From the NCBI GenBank assembly GCA_015680685.1, contig MNCI01004101.1, positions 356,542-420,541 of the forward strand: DNA of 64,000 nucleotides. Reading direction: 5' to 3'. The notes under the pieces were generated by a model. It made no database searches, was not told the DNA's origin, and was given only the letters and a program-made list of their open reading frames with translations. This document shows positions 46,151 to 58,665 of this stretch, piece by piece. This DNA comes from Gnetum montanum. Lineage: Eukaryota > Streptophyta > Gnetopsida > Gnetales > Gnetaceae. The translations under genes and the position numbers were made by a program. The stretch's first letter is position 1, and every line of letters begins with the position of its first letter.

Positions 46151-46640
46151 CGTGTTGAAGCGGCGGCTCAAGTTTTCCCGACCACCTAAACCCTGCATAC
46201 CAATACCTCTCATCAATGCGACCCTCAACTCTTGTCTCCTTCCCCCCACCACCCAGTCCCCATACGCAACATCTACATACGCAAGCATTCATTTTCCGCG
46301 CTCACGCTAGCAGAGATATCGCGGAAAGTGATGCGCAACGCTCCTTTCGCACGCATTCCTGCTACAATTTGTAACAGAGACATCTCAGATTGATGCGCTA
46401 CGCTCGTCTGAAAGCATTCCTGTTGACATGAATAAACTTACATTTTGCATCCTCCCCGAGCTTGTTTTCAATGACGCCCCTTTACCTCCCATACTTGCCA
46501 GCCTTCCTCTTTCATCATGCCAGGGCGACACTTGAGTAGCCATGGATACACGTTGTTCTTGCTTCCACCAATCCAGTGTTTCGTATTCTTTGTCGACGTC
46601 TTTCGGGTAAGCCCTCTAACTGTCAACAAAGAGGGGCCAT
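45606..46640 (+). other. 3' untranslated region of C with polypurine tract
   Basis: Apart from the doubtful frame above, no gene. CAACAAAGAGGGG at 46624-46636, just before the right LTR, is the plus-strand primer site. Confidence 0.75.
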
Positions 46641-47989
46641 TTAAACACCGTGAAAATTACGGGTCGACCTCAGGCAAAGACTCGTGATTTGAGCAAGAAC
46701 GTGCCTCAAATTTGTTCAAGGACAAGTTTACGCTCTATCACGCACGGCATCGTAATGAGCGTAATAAGCTCCAAGACATTTGAAGGCAAAATCCAGAGAA
46801 ACACGACGGGTTGGCACTTTTTCTTACAGCGCATAAATAACTGGTCTTTACGCTCGATACGTGGCGATGCGTATCAGTGCGTGGGTCACAATCTAAGTGC
46901 ACGCTTGTTACGCTTCATCACGCGCAGCTGCGTGATGAGCCTAAGATCTACTCTGCTTACACTTCACCATGCGCAGCTGCGTAGAGAGCGTACATTACAT
47001 TTACGCTTTGTCACGCACAGTTGCGTGGTGAGTGTGAAACAATCTTGAGCTCATTGCTTTACACCAGATTATACTCATACACGCAACGCAACGTGAATGA
47101 GTGTAATACAGCCTGAAAGTAATTAAAACATGCTCAGCATATGCCTACTCCTCACACGCACAACACACAAACGAGCATGTTGTGCGTAGTTACAGTCTGA
47201 CTTAAAAGATCATGCCGGTAAGGGCCCGCAATATCCGGAATCCAAATCATCAGGGTTGCACCTTCTCCGCGAAGTGTCGCGGCCTATAAACACCCCAGTT
47301 GGCAAGGATACAGAGGTTGGCAAAAATTCGGGTTAGCAAATTTCTGAGCACCAGAGCACTTAGCACTTTGGAGTAGAGATATAGAGAACAATGCTTTGGC
47401 AATTGTGGACCTCATCACCTTATAGCCGAAACAGAGCACAGTTCGATTTGAGCACCGGTGACAGGAGTAATCTTTCTTCTGAAAAGACTCTATCAATCAG
47501 ACACAGTTGATCGGTAGACGTCAAAGCTTGGCCCGCCTTGCATCTCAGCTTAGCCCACGAGGTAGATCGGAACTCTTGTTTAGATCATTTTGCTTGTTGT
47601 TTTTTTGCTCGTCTCACATCCTGTAATCGGGGATTCCCCAGTGTAATTTCTTATACGAAATATACATTTGTAAGTCAAAGCGCGGATCTTGAAGCTACGT
47701 GTTTCTCTTTTTCCAGCCTCCTTTCCTTTCATCGCGTTTAGCATTATCGCCGTTGCAATCCGATCACATCGCTTTCCCTTTGTTTCACCATTCTTCGAAA
47801 CAGATCGCTTTCTCTCCGAGTAATTTTCATCGTTTTACTGACCCGTAAGTCCATGTCTGATCCACAAGACCGTTCAGGGCACCGTGGATTCGTTTTTCCA
47901 GCTTAGCCCTCACGCGGATCCGTGGTTAAAACTGCGTACACCGGAACATCGGTCGGTATTTCCAGCTGCCGACATTTTCTGTCGTTACA
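46641..47989 (+). repeat. 3' LTR of element C
   Basis: 1,349 bp, the same length as the left LTR. It begins TTAAACACCG where the left begins TGAAACACCG, so the terminal TG has become TT. TATA box TATAAACA at 47285-47292. Ends GTCGTTACA and is followed by the TTACG duplication. Confidence 0.92.
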
Positions 47990-47994
47990 TTACG

Positions 47995-48645
47995 CATGTC
48001 ATGGAGTTTGCACTCTAGAGTAGTCAAGCTAGTTGAGGCACTCACTTCATGGCATTGTAGCATTTGCTACTATGGCAAGACGTGCTCCCAGACGATGATG
48101 GCAAAGGTCTTTCTAGCTATGGGTGTTATTGAAGCTCTTGGACATCATTGCTAGTGTACAATGTCTAAAGTAGAAGGGAAAATAGTGGCCTTGGCAGCAT
48201 CAACGTGGAGGAACTAGCCTTGGAGGCACCGTTGTAAGTGCAAATTCTCTGGAATCCTATCCACAGGCATGCATTCTCAGTTTAGCTATGGGATTAGCTA
48301 CCACATAGCTGAACACCATTGGGAAGGGGCCAGAGCATAAAAATATTGTGGCTGGGCGAAAATAGTGCCAAAACTCTAGCTGCAAGCATTGTTGAAGGAA
48401 CTACCGTTAAGGTGGGGGGCTGTGGCGACGGTAGATCCGGAAGGCCAGTGCAATGTCGTACAACATCTCCTAAGGATCAGTGTAATGCTAAGGGTGGTAG
48501 CATCACGTACACTCCATATTGTGTCCCCATTGCATCGTGAACTGTGATTTGGAGCTGCAACATCCCACCTGTGCATCAGCAATGCGCATGCTTGTTCGAT
48601 GTGTACTCGATGTAGATGCATGCTAGGGATGTGACGCAAAACCAG
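47995..48645 (-). other. 3' untranslated region of D
   Basis: No supported gene. Short frames exist on both strands without domain similarity. Confidence 0.55.
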
Positions 48646-49000
48646 TTTAAGGTCTTGCTAGATCGTGTGTTGGTTTAAGGTCCCAGTGGACCGTTGTGGT
48701 GGCTTAAGATGCCAATAGACCGTACATGCTAGTTTAATGTCATAATGGACATGCCATTCCAGTTTATAGTCATAGTGGACTAGTTGTGCCAGTTTTACAT
48801 CATAGAGGATCGTCACCACCAGTTTAACATCATAGCGGATGCTACTTGTTGTTGTTGCTAGTTTATCATCATAGAGGATGCTACTATAACCATGCCAGTT
48901 TAACATTGTAGCAGATGTTCGCTCACGTATGCCATTTTTATGTCATAGCGAACAGTTTTCTGTTGTTCCCAGTTTAACATCATGGTGGATGGTGGTTACT
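48646..49000 (-). repeat. TTAAACTGGC motif array after integrase of D
   Basis: On the plus strand it appears as about ten copies of CCAGTTTAACATCATAGCGGAT with changes. It is the reverse complement of the C and F array unit and sits in the same place after integrase. Confidence 0.85.
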
Positions 49001-49019
49001 ACTACCATTCTCTCAGATG

Positions 49020-51662
49020 TAGTAAACCTTGAGGTATGAGCGACTCACCAGGTTGGCAAACTCGTTTCTATTCATTCTTGCTAGTTCGAAGGCTTTAGTG
49101 ACCATGTAAGGACCTTCCCAGTTGGCTGAGAATTTGCTCACATGCTCACATATGGCCTTGAGGATGAGGTCTTTCTTCTGCACTAGTTACTAATGTGCGT
49201 CTGCATGATGTTGTTACTGCTACTTGCTCTGGTAGTGCTCTATGCGAGTCAGTGTCTATGCGTGCTCCCTCTCTATTGAGTCGAGGTCGATGATCCATGA
49301 CTTGTTGTTCTAGGCTTAACTCATGACACCAGATACGATCATCTGGAAGGATGGTACCTATAACTCAAGAGGCAACATAACTTTAGATCCATAAATAAGA
49401 CTGTAAGGGTTCTTACTTGTCGTGGTCGTACACGTTTTCCTATAGGCCCATAGAATGTAAAGGATTTTCTCGTGCCACTGCCTCTTTCTATTTTTCAGCA
49501 TCTGCTTTAGCAAGTTGATGATGAACTTATTTGTAGCCTCTACCTACCCATTTGCCTACAAATAATATGGGGAGGAGAATGATTGCTTGATGTCTAGATT
49601 GTTGTAGAAGGTTCATGTTTCTGTACTATTGAACTTCGGCACATTATTGGTTACAATAGTCATTGGAAGACCAAATCTCATTATGATGTTGTCCATGACG
49701 AAGTGGCAAATTTGTTGAGATGTTGTTTTTCTTAGGGGGATAGCCTCCACCCACTTAGTAAAATACTCAGTGGAGGTGATAATGAAACTATGCCCTATAG
49801 AGGACTTAGGCGTGATGGGTCTTATGAGGTCTAGTTCCCATCATTGAAAAGGCCAAGTGATTTGTGTTGGGTGTAGGTCCGCAAGTGAGACGTGTATGAG
49901 ATTTGTGTATCTCTAGAATGTGTTACACGTCTTGACTTTTGATAGGCAGTCATGCTCCATGTGGAGCTAGTAGTACCCTAGGTGTCTGATTTTTGCATCC
50001 ATAGCCCTATGTGCTATGTGTCCACTGCACAGCTGCTCATGCACTTTATTAACTACCTTCTATACCTACTCCCCACCCACACATGCCAACAATATCCTAT
50101 CATAGGAACATCAACATAGGACATCATTTCCCATGAGCATGTATTGCTGGGCACGCTTACGGATTACATATCTCTGGGAAGATGTTAGTCCACCTGGGGG
50201 TTCACAATGTTGTAGGTGAGCTATAATGTTGGCATACCACTCCTAGGTATCCGCAGCACTGATAGAGACCACCTATTCCACCTGAGTGATAGGCCTAGTG
50301 CATTTGATAATCGAAGTTGGTAGGTTTGCGAACAAGTGTGGTAGAATGTTTAGTGCTAGGGTAGCTAAGGCATCTTCCATGGTGTTCTCATTGCATGGAA
50401 TGTGGTGCACATCTGTGGCTGCAAGTTTCTTAAGAAATATTTTTGCTAGGTCACAATAGGGTTGTAGATGTATAGCCTTGCAGGTGTAGACCTCGGTGAT
50501 TTGATTCACAATTAGTTGTGAATCCTCACGGATTTCCAAGTGTTGTATACGTAGTGCTTGGGCAGCTAAGAGGCCTCTAAGTAGCCCCTTGTACTCTACC
50601 ACATTGTTGGTATAAAGGAATGTGAAATGATAAGTAGATGGGTGCATTTCCCCAGAGGGGAATATAATGACGGTAGCTGCACTACCTCCTCGCATGGTTG
50701 AGTCACCGTCAAAGTGTAAAGTGGCTTCTAGATGCAATGGGATGATGTTGATAATGCTAACGTGTTCGTCTGGGAATTTGGGATATATGGTTGCCTAGTC
50801 GTTGATGGGCAAGGCCATGAGTTAGATCGCTATGGCTTGACCCTTCATTGATGATTAACTTACATAGTGTAAATTGAACTCCATGGTTATTTCTTTCCAT
50901 CGAGTTATCCAGCTACTTTTGTATAGGTTGTTAGTGATAGCCCAGAGTATGTTGCTTTTGCAAATGATGTTAGTTGTACTATGAAATAGTTAATGCCTCC
51001 ACTTTTTTAGTGCGAACACTAAGGCAAGGCAATTCCTCTCCACTTCATTATACTTTTCCTCATGCGCTATTAGTACATGACTCAAGTAATACACTAGTAT
51101 CTTAGACCCGTCATCTTGTTTCTGACATAGCAGTGCAATGATAGATGTGTCGGAGGTGGCGAGGTAGATGAAGAAGGGTTTATCCCATTATGGCATATGC
51201 ATAGTTTGGAGGTGTAAAAGCTCCTTCTTTAGGTCATCGAAGGCCTTTTGACATTGGGTTGTCCACTCGAAGTTAACCCCATTCTTTAGAAGATGTTGCA
51301 TGAGGTGTAACTTATTAGTCAACCTTGGTATAAACCTTTGAATGAATTGCACCCTACCTTGCAAGACACATAACTCCTTAAGGTTTTTGGGAGGTGCCAA
51401 GCTGATGATGGCCTTAACTTTGTCAGGGTCAACTCATATTCTGGCCTCTGATACCACCAACACTAACATGCGTCCGATTTTCACCTCAAAGACACACTTC
51501 TTAGGATTGAGGCATAAGTCATGCATTTGATAGCACTTGAGGACTAATCCTAGATTGCATGGGTGATCAGCTGCCTCCTTGGACATAACTGCTATATCAT
51601 CCACGTATTCATTTAATGTTTCTAGGATATAGTCATTGAAAATGTAGGTCATGGCTCGCTGG
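49020..51662 (-). pseudogene. pol of element D (RT end, RNase H, second RNase H, integrase)
   Basis: Minus strand from 51662: the RT tail QRAMTYIFNDYILETLNEYVDDIAV keeps the YVDD box (51640-51580). KKCVFEVKIGRML follows, then the RNase H 1 region (51190-50870). The second RNase H (50737-50273) has HFDGDSTMRGGSAA, VVEYKGLLRGLL, REDSQLIVNQ and MEDALATLAL. Integrase (about 50000-49030) includes the SPYY block and WHEKILYILWAYRK-like text near 49470. Stops interrupt it. The 5' part of the gene is beyond R. This copy retains the RT catalytic Asp pair that C has lost. Confidence 0.82.
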
Positions 51663-52879
51663 TGAAACACCACAAAAATTTTGAGCTTAGTGCTTGTCCA
51701 ACACCAAGCAGGACAGATGACCACAGCTGCATCTAGTATAAACCTTGGAAATTTCGGAGATCCGATGCTTAATATTCACTAAGTATGCAGTCCCAGCGTA
51801 TACGCCCAAGTGTACATTCCCAGCGTATATGCTCAAAATCTCAGTGTATATGCCCAACGTGTATGCTCAAGTTCACAGTGTACACTCTGAGCATAGACGT
51901 CCAGCGTACATGCCTCACCTATGTGCTCAGCAAAGTACAATAGATGTATACGCCTAGCATGAAATCCCCAAAGACGGTATGAAAACAACACTACAGAGCA
52001 AGAATTAGTACAAGGCAGTAGCACACCAGTGTATATGCTCTAGCGTATACGCCAGCGTCCACGACATCTACGCCCAAGTCCGCATATGCCTAGCACATCA
52101 GCGTATACGCCCCAGCATATACGCCCCAGCGTATACGCTCAGCATATACGCCCATAGTCTACGCTTGCTACAGACAATGTATACACCGAACAAATGTAAC
52201 ATATTGTACACTTGTAAATTGTACGCTCTTGCACCCGGTCAACGCGCCACGTGTCTCCCAACCTGAGTATGCCGTCAAAACCCTGTATAAAAGCCTAATT
52301 TTTCACGAAATCGAGGGCGGTTGGCAAAATTCCCAAAGCACACTAGAGATCAGAGACGTTGAGAACCATTGCACAAAGCCCTTTATGCTATAAAACCCTG
52401 TATGCTGAGCAGACAACCTTTACGCTGTGCCTACAATGCGAACCAACCACAACCGTCCGTGCATCCACTAGGGCTTTTCGTCTACCTTGTGTTCCCATCG
52501 CAACTACATTAGACCGGTGCATTATACTTTCATTCTGTAATTCCATTGTTACATTTTCTTCCCAAAATCGTTTACAGTTTGCATTAATTTTTGCACGTAT
52601 TCTATTTTCGCTCATTTACATTTACGCTCTATTTGCACCGTTTATGCTGTTTACGTGCTGATTTACGCCCTTTACGCCGTTTACGTATAACCTAGCATAT
52701 AGCACTTCGGTGTACGTTCGGGAAAATCCTTTTCTAATTCGTGTGCGGACCACGCAAGGTACTCTGCCTTCGTTCGTTCCAGCACGCCCTCAGGTGAAGG
52801 TAGGGTCTTCTGTGCGTGTCCTGTGATCCCACGGTCTCTATTTCTTTCCATCTAGAGACTGACAATTTTGGACGGTACA
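51663..52879 (+). repeat. 5' LTR of element R (1.2 kb)
   Basis: Starts TGAAACACCACAAAAATTTT and ends TTTGGACGGTACA. U3 (51740-52160) is dense in AGCGTATACGC and CCAGCGTATACGCC palindromes. Confidence 0.88.
52286..52293 (+). promoter_or_regulatory. TATA box of the R LTR
   Basis: TATAAAAG in CCCTGTATAAAAGCC, about 620 bases into the LTR. Confidence 0.6.
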
Positions 52880-52884
52880 GAAAT

Positions 52885-52902
52885 TGGCGCTAGAAGGAAG
52901 GC
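52885..52902 (+). promoter_or_regulatory. Primer-binding site of R
   Basis: TGGCGCTAGAAGGAAGGC, five bases after the LTR. One change from C. Confidence 0.75.
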
Positions 52903-53561
52903 CTCTGCCTAAAAAATCACCTACAAGCTTCCTAGCATTTACGCTGCTCCTTCTAAAATTTTCTGAGCATTTACACTATTCAGTTTAAAACACAGTCTGC
53001 AAACTATCTAGCGTCCATGCTGCTTAGCATCTACATTGTTCAGTTCAAACCCTTCCATTCATAAGTCTCCCAGCGTCTACATTATTTTCCATACGAGGGT
53101 TCTGTAAGATCCCTAGCGTCTACCATGCCGAGTATACGCTACACACTTTACGCTGCAGATTTTCCTTACATCATACACGACTGCAAAAGTTTACGCTGCA
53201 GATCTTTACGTCGTAGGTTTTGTCTACGTTGCACAGACTTTCTCGGCGATTCTGTTTACGCTACTCTCTTTACGCTGCAAACTCGTTTACTTTACTATTC
53301 ATTTATACCACATTGTACGCTGTAAAACCTATTTACGCTGCACATTGACATTGTATACGCTTCTCAGCGTATATGCTACACTCCTTACGCTGTAGAATTA
53401 TCTACGCTGACCTTTTACGCTCCATCCCTATACGGTGTCTATGCTGCCGTCATACGCTGGACGTTGAAGCGTATACGTTGCATGTTACCATGTAAGTTTC
53501 TGTAGTACTAAGTACACTAATTTCACACCTCTATACCGTGTCATACCCTCAACAGGTCATC
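52903..53561 (+). repeat. gag leader of R with TTTACGCTG repeats
   Basis: Many copies of TTTACGCTGCA, TATACGCT and CTAGCGTCTAC, irregularly spaced. No gene. A carries the corresponding leader at 4447-4752. Confidence 0.65.
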
Positions 53562-53710
53562 ATGAACCCCGCAAACACTACTGCTACAACCGCTCAAGTC
53601 ACCGACATGGTAGGCACCATGGCCGCCCAATAGTCCATCATTCCACAGTCGATAGTACAACCCACAGCAGGGCCCTACCGATCCCTAAGGTTGCAAGGGA
53701 GGAACCCAAC
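53562..53710 (+). pseudogene. gag N-terminus of R, cut by an inverted LTR fragment
   Basis: Starts MNPANTTATTAQ, has a TAG after MAAQ, then SIIPQSIVQPTAGPYRSLRLQGRNPT. The last part matches the segment of C gag ending SLMLQGKEPIF. The sequence then changes to LTR in reverse orientation. Confidence 0.75.
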
Positions 53711-54402
53711 TGTACCGCCTGAAATCGTCGGTCCCCGGCTGGAACGGGAAATAGAGACCGCGGGATCGCAGGAAGAGCACAGATGACCCTACCTTCGCCT
53801 GAGGGCGTGCTGGAATGCACGAAGGTAGGGTACCTTGGATGGTCCGCACACAGATCAGACAAGGATTTCCCCGAGCGCCACCGAAGTGTTATACACTGGG
53901 TTATGTGTAAAAGGAACGTAAACAGGGTCGGGCATAAACAACGTAAACAAATATAGGCCCAGCGTAAGCGTAATGGGGCGTAAAAACAGGGTCTGGCGTA
54001 AACAGCGTAAACAAATATAGGCCCAGGGTAAGCGTAATGGGGCGTAAAAACAGGGTTGGGCATAAACAGCGTAAACAAATATAGGCCCAGTGTAAGCGTA
54101 TACAGGCGTGAACAACGTGAACAATGTAAACACGTGTACAGAGCGTAAGCAAATGTAAATAGTGTAAGCAGCGCGAGCGTATACGGACGCAAACGGAGCG
54201 TGAACGTAAACAGGCGTAAACGAAGAGTGGGCCAAATTGATGTAAAACTGTAAAAGAACTTGCAACAAACATAAACAGTGGATTACAGAGTTAAAATGTT
54301 GTGCAGCGGTCTAACGCAGTCGTGTAGGGACACAAGGCGGACGTAAAGCCCCGGTGGATGCAGGGATGCAGCTGGTCGGCATGGTAGGCAGAGCGCGGAT
54401 TG
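53711..54402 (-). repeat. Inverted R-U5 LTR fragment inside R gag
   Basis: The 692 bases match the A LTR from its end (TGTACCGCC at 4776) to about 5402, in reverse orientation relative to R. It contains three copies of the roughly 60-bp GCGTAAACA unit where A has two. It stops short of the TATA region. There is no second LTR end and no clear target duplication, so it is not a solo LTR. Leu/Tyr-rich frames over it are not genes. Confidence 0.8.
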
Positions 54403-57400
54403 AGTTTAGCATATGTGTGAAGATACAAGCTAGCATAGCCTTAGATCGTGCCGAAATAGAGGTAAAAAGGTAATACAAAATCTTCTACAGGGGGGACACG
54501 AGTTCATCCCTTCCCCGTACGATATAATCCCTGTTCTGAAGTAATACTCAGAGCTCGTCACATGACTCCTCCTACAAAGGAGCCAGTCGTTGGATCAGCT
54601 TGCAGTAGATCTCCAACCGAAAGAAGAGGATGAGTTTGCTTTCCAATCTGAACACGAAGACTCCTATCACATCCTTAGTCCAAAAACCCATATCAACCCC
54701 ATGTTTCATCCAGGCATAGGGGAAGTCATGCCCCTCCAACCCCTCAGGTTCACCCAGGCACAAGCACCTCCACCAGAAACATTAGCGCTGGTTCATGTTC
54801 CTCCTGCAACTGACCCGTAATTTAGTACACTCCCTCTCGCTATCATCCCCGCTACAGCTGCCAGACAATCCTCGCAAGAACCACCCCCACACAATAGCAT
54901 GGGAGCAACCTTCTCGCCTCGAGTGATAGGGATGCCACATGTGATACCAGCATCCACGTCCGCTCACTACATCCCCCATATCCAAACACATGGAGCCCCC
55001 TCGACTGCTGTAACCCAATACAGAGTTCCTTCACAAAACATGGCTAGGCAGTGGGCGGCGATGGGTGTGCCATCACATCAACCCTCTCACCACAACGTGC
55101 CACCCCATACGCTTCCTCCAGCCAACATTCCCCAAGTACAGCCCCAACCGCAGCAACAAAAACCTCAAACCTATAATGTTCCGTCCCTGGTGCCACACGC
55201 TCTGAACATCCCACAAATCCAACTGCCCACTGCGCAGCTCTTGGCCTTCCAACCTACCATCCAACATTCCAACCTGTACAATGTATCACAACCCCAAGTA
55301 GCCATGTCACCTAGTGTCCAAGACTGGGCAAATGTAAAAAATTAATACAAGAACTAACTGACGAGGTCAAGAGCCTCAAAATGGCTACCGATGGAGAGTT
55401 GAAGGTAGTGGATTTCTACCATGATGATCCCATCAGCCCTTCCGTCCCACCCCTAACTTTGCCCAAAGGAATATCACTGCCAATACTAACTAAATATAAT
55501 GGGGAGATAGACCCCAATGCCCACTTAATAACATTTAGATTAGAATGTGCGTTACTCCAGGCATGGCCCCATGCCATTTTGCACATGTTCCCCATGTCCC
55601 TCGTAGGGAGAGCACTTGATTGGTACCGGGCCCTACCATGGAATTCCATCTTTTCCTTGGAAGAGTTATTACATCAGTTTGTGACTAGATTCAAATATAA
55701 CTTGAAACCTAAGGAAACATTAGATAGCCTCATATAGGTTAAACAAGCACCGCTTAAACCTGTACAAAAATTCATTCAGCTGTGGAGTGCTGCTCTCAAG
55801 GAGCTACACGAGTCGATTCCCTAGACATATCTGCTTACAATTCTAAAGGGGGCCATTAATGACTTCTTCAAATCCAAATTATACTATCTTAATGCGCATA
55901 ATCTTAACCAAGCCTTTGTACAGATCAAAAACATAGAAGAGGTGGCTCAAAATAGCCACGACCCTGCATACTTAGCCTTCAAAAATCAACATAGTAAAAA
56001 GGATAAAGAGAAGGCTAAAGCAACTATAGCCGTAATAGTAGAAACACAACAAGCACGCATGGCACAACAAAATAAATCGCCTGTAGCTCCCACTAACTAT
56101 ACTAAACCTACTCCCACAACCGCGTCGGAATGATCATCATCGCAGAACCAAACACCAAGTCGTACGAGAAATTTTGAGAGGAAAGAACCCTCTCAATATA
56201 TGTTGTTGCCTATGAAGCCATCCCAGCTCTTCGATTGACTCTTGAAGGCTCGGTTAATGAAACACAAATAGTTATCCTCTGTGGCCATCCAGAGACATGA
56301 TCTGTTCTGTCAACTCGTTCAGAACCAAAGCTTAGCAACACCGGATGAGCCTCCAGTGCCCAAAGGTTTTAGAATGGATCGCTTCTGTGATTATCACCAA
56401 CGCAACGGGCATGGCATGGATTACGATTTCACCTTCAAGAAGGACATAAAGTGAATGATCGACGAAGGCCAAATCACTTTTGATGAGGCCAACCCGGTCC
56501 AACAGCAGAATCAGGCTATGGGGGTGTATAAAGACCCTCTGAACACCAAAGAGGCACCGTACGTTATCAACACAATTTGCTTTGAGGATGAACCCGAGAC
56601 ACCCAACATTAAGACCGTCTACCCTGAATACAAACAACAAACACCTAACAAGCCATTCGTAGTCCATGTTCCTCCCACTCCATCCACATCCATGCCTCAA
56701 CCATCATCCGCCCCGCAAAAACCATATGTAGTGCGCATACCCCCCACGGTCGCTACCCCGAGTCTATCAACCCCTCCTACTTAGCCTGCCCCTTTCGTAG
56801 TCTGAGTGCCACCCACAATTACAATAGTAGAGGTCCAACCTCTGCCTAGACAAATTCCATATGTTGTTAGCACATCTGCAAGTCCTAATGTTTACAGAGC
56901 GTCCACCTCACATACACAAGATAAACCTAGTCCTTACGTCATTAGGGTGCCCAGCCAATCTTCCGTCCAACCACATCCAACTGTCCAACCACAACCTCAT
57001 CGACTTCGTATGTGGTACGAACCCCAAGGCAAGCTGAAGCTCCAAGACCAAGTCCACCTCCACGCCACACACGAGAATGCTTAGCGGATGGGCTTACGCG
57101 TGAACGCTTGGAGAAGGAGCGTCAACGGTTAGCCGTAGTGCCACCTAAACCCACTCCACTTAACGCCATACAAATGACACTGCCTAATAGTCAACCAAAT
57201 GTAGGACATGGAGGTGAACCATCTAACAAACATGATATGTCTACGACAAAAACCCTGAGAAAAAACTATAAACCAATGAAACATGAAATAAAACTGTTGG
57301 GCCCAATGGACCCAGTCACCACTGATGCAAATGGCTTTAACATCCCAAACGGCTTTAACATAAGTCACACAAGCACTGAAGGAAAAGAACATGTCACTAA

Positions 57401-58362
57401 GCTTGTATGACTTAGTTCTAACATCCCAAACGCATCGTGAAGCTTTGGTATGTATACTAACGTCAATCCCAGTAAGCGAGAACTTGCCCCCAAATGAACC
57501 ATTCATTCATGCGGTAATGTACTCGCCCCAAGGATCAACTTCTAAACCACTAAGCTTCCACAATGATAACATTAAAGTGGATAAGAAAATAGGGGAAGTG
57601 ACAACAGCCCCCATGTTCATAACGATACGCATAAATCAGTTCAAGATACACAGGGTCCACATAGACGATGGAGCTGCTACGAACGTGGTACCATACTCCA
57701 TCATTGAGCAACCAGGGCTAACGTAGTCAATCAAACCGACTGCGACTACATGTTTAAAATCATTCAGCAGGTCACACGTGATGGTCAAAGGCATAGTAAC
57801 CTTAGACTTCATAGCGGGGGACCATTTTCCCACATCTGCCGACTTCGTGGTGGTCAATGAAATGCCAAGATTCAACCTGATATTAGGAAGACCCTGGTTG
57901 GCCCAACTGAAAGCAGTCTCATCCCCCATACACCAAGAGATTTACCTACCTTACGAAGGTGGTGAAATCATCATTTATGGGGAGACTGCTACTTCCATTA
58001 TTTCATCACACATGGACATGGACCAAGGCTCAGAAGTTAAGCTCGAATAGCCTGGACAAAATGACATAAAAGAACAAAAATTCGTAAGTGCTAATCCTTT
58101 CAACACGGAAGAAGACCCATCTAAAATAGAAAAACCTGCACCTAACATCATACATACACCCTCTCAATTAGAGACTAACATAGAACTCATGGTAGATATC
58201 GAAACACACCAAAACACTGACACAGGAACCACTCCTTCAGATGTCCCTTGGGCTGAATTACCATTCAACGTAATCAGTGAAGGGGACGCTGAATATAGAA
58301 TCATACCCATTGACACATCGCCTAACATTAAAAAGAAAAAAATCAAAAAATTCCTAAAATAA
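54403..58362 (+). pseudogene. gag-protease of element R, remainder
   Basis: Resumes at FSICVKIQASIALDRAEIEVKR, homologous to C gag residues after EEYD, so about 8-10 residues are lost at the junction. Then: linker (54590-55345); capsid-like core (55381-55737) with TKYNGEIDPNAHLITFRLE and ALDWYRALPW; zinc-knuckle-like block CDYHQRNGHGMDYDF near 56390, with the last Cys lost; Pro-rich linker with PYVVRIP; and protease with VHIDDGAATNVVPYS (57660) and FNLILGRPWLAQL (57870). The tail ends VISEGDAEYRIIP and KKFLK at 58362. Several stops and at least three frame changes (near 55360, 57000 and 57390). Confidence 0.82.
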
Positions 58363-58665
58363 TACCATCTCAACCGGTCTGAAACGACGTTAAACTATAG
58401 CACGTCTAAAATGACGTTAAACTACAACTTGTCTGAAATGACGTTAAACTACAACAAATCAGAAAAAATATTAAACTACGCTCTCTGTCTGGAAAGATGT
58501 TAAACTATCATGTCCTCAATGACATAAAACTAGCCATGATCAGAAATGGTCGGTCAATCGAGAAACCCATCCATGTTATCCGAAATGTTACTTTCTTATA
58601 ATGGGGCCCGAAATGGCCTTAAACTACGCATGGAGGCCTGAAATGGCCTTAAACAATGCATGGAC
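58363..58665 (+). repeat. TTAAACTA motif array after protease of R
   Basis: About nine copies: first CTGAAATGACGTTAAACTAC forms, then CCCGAAATGGCCTTAAACTA forms. Both variants (GACGTT and GGCCTT) occur in one array here, while C uses one after protease and the other after integrase. Confidence 0.85.

Larger units (their letters stand above)
31092..47989 (+). mobile_element. Element C: complete Tat-like Ty3/gypsy retrotransposon carrying an antisense gene
   Basis: 16,898 bp bounded by two 1,349-bp LTRs and a TTACG duplication (31087-31091 and 47990-47994). Order: LTR, PBS, gag-protease, motif array, antisense multi-exon gene on the minus strand, RT-RNase H-second RNase H, a 298-base gap, integrase, second motif array, polypurine tract, LTR. 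The LTRs differ at about 50 sites by eye (about 96% identity), mostly transitions. Nonsense codons in gag-protease, pol and the antisense gene and an altered RT active site make it non-autonomous today. The placement of the accessory gene between protease and RT is unusual. Confidence 0.92.
47990..51662 (-). mobile_element. Element D, continuation: 3' region, motif array and pol
   Basis: The sequence resumes after C with the TTACG duplication (47990-47994). It reads on the minus strand as integrase, second RNase H and RT in reverse map order, and is interrupted at 51662 by R inside the RT reading frame. Confidence 0.85.

Noticed and set aside
51770-52160. GCGTATACGC palindromes as terminal inverted repeats of a DNA transposon
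   Set aside because: The palindromes are many, short and scattered within LTRs, leaders and an intron. No paired termini or transposase are seen.
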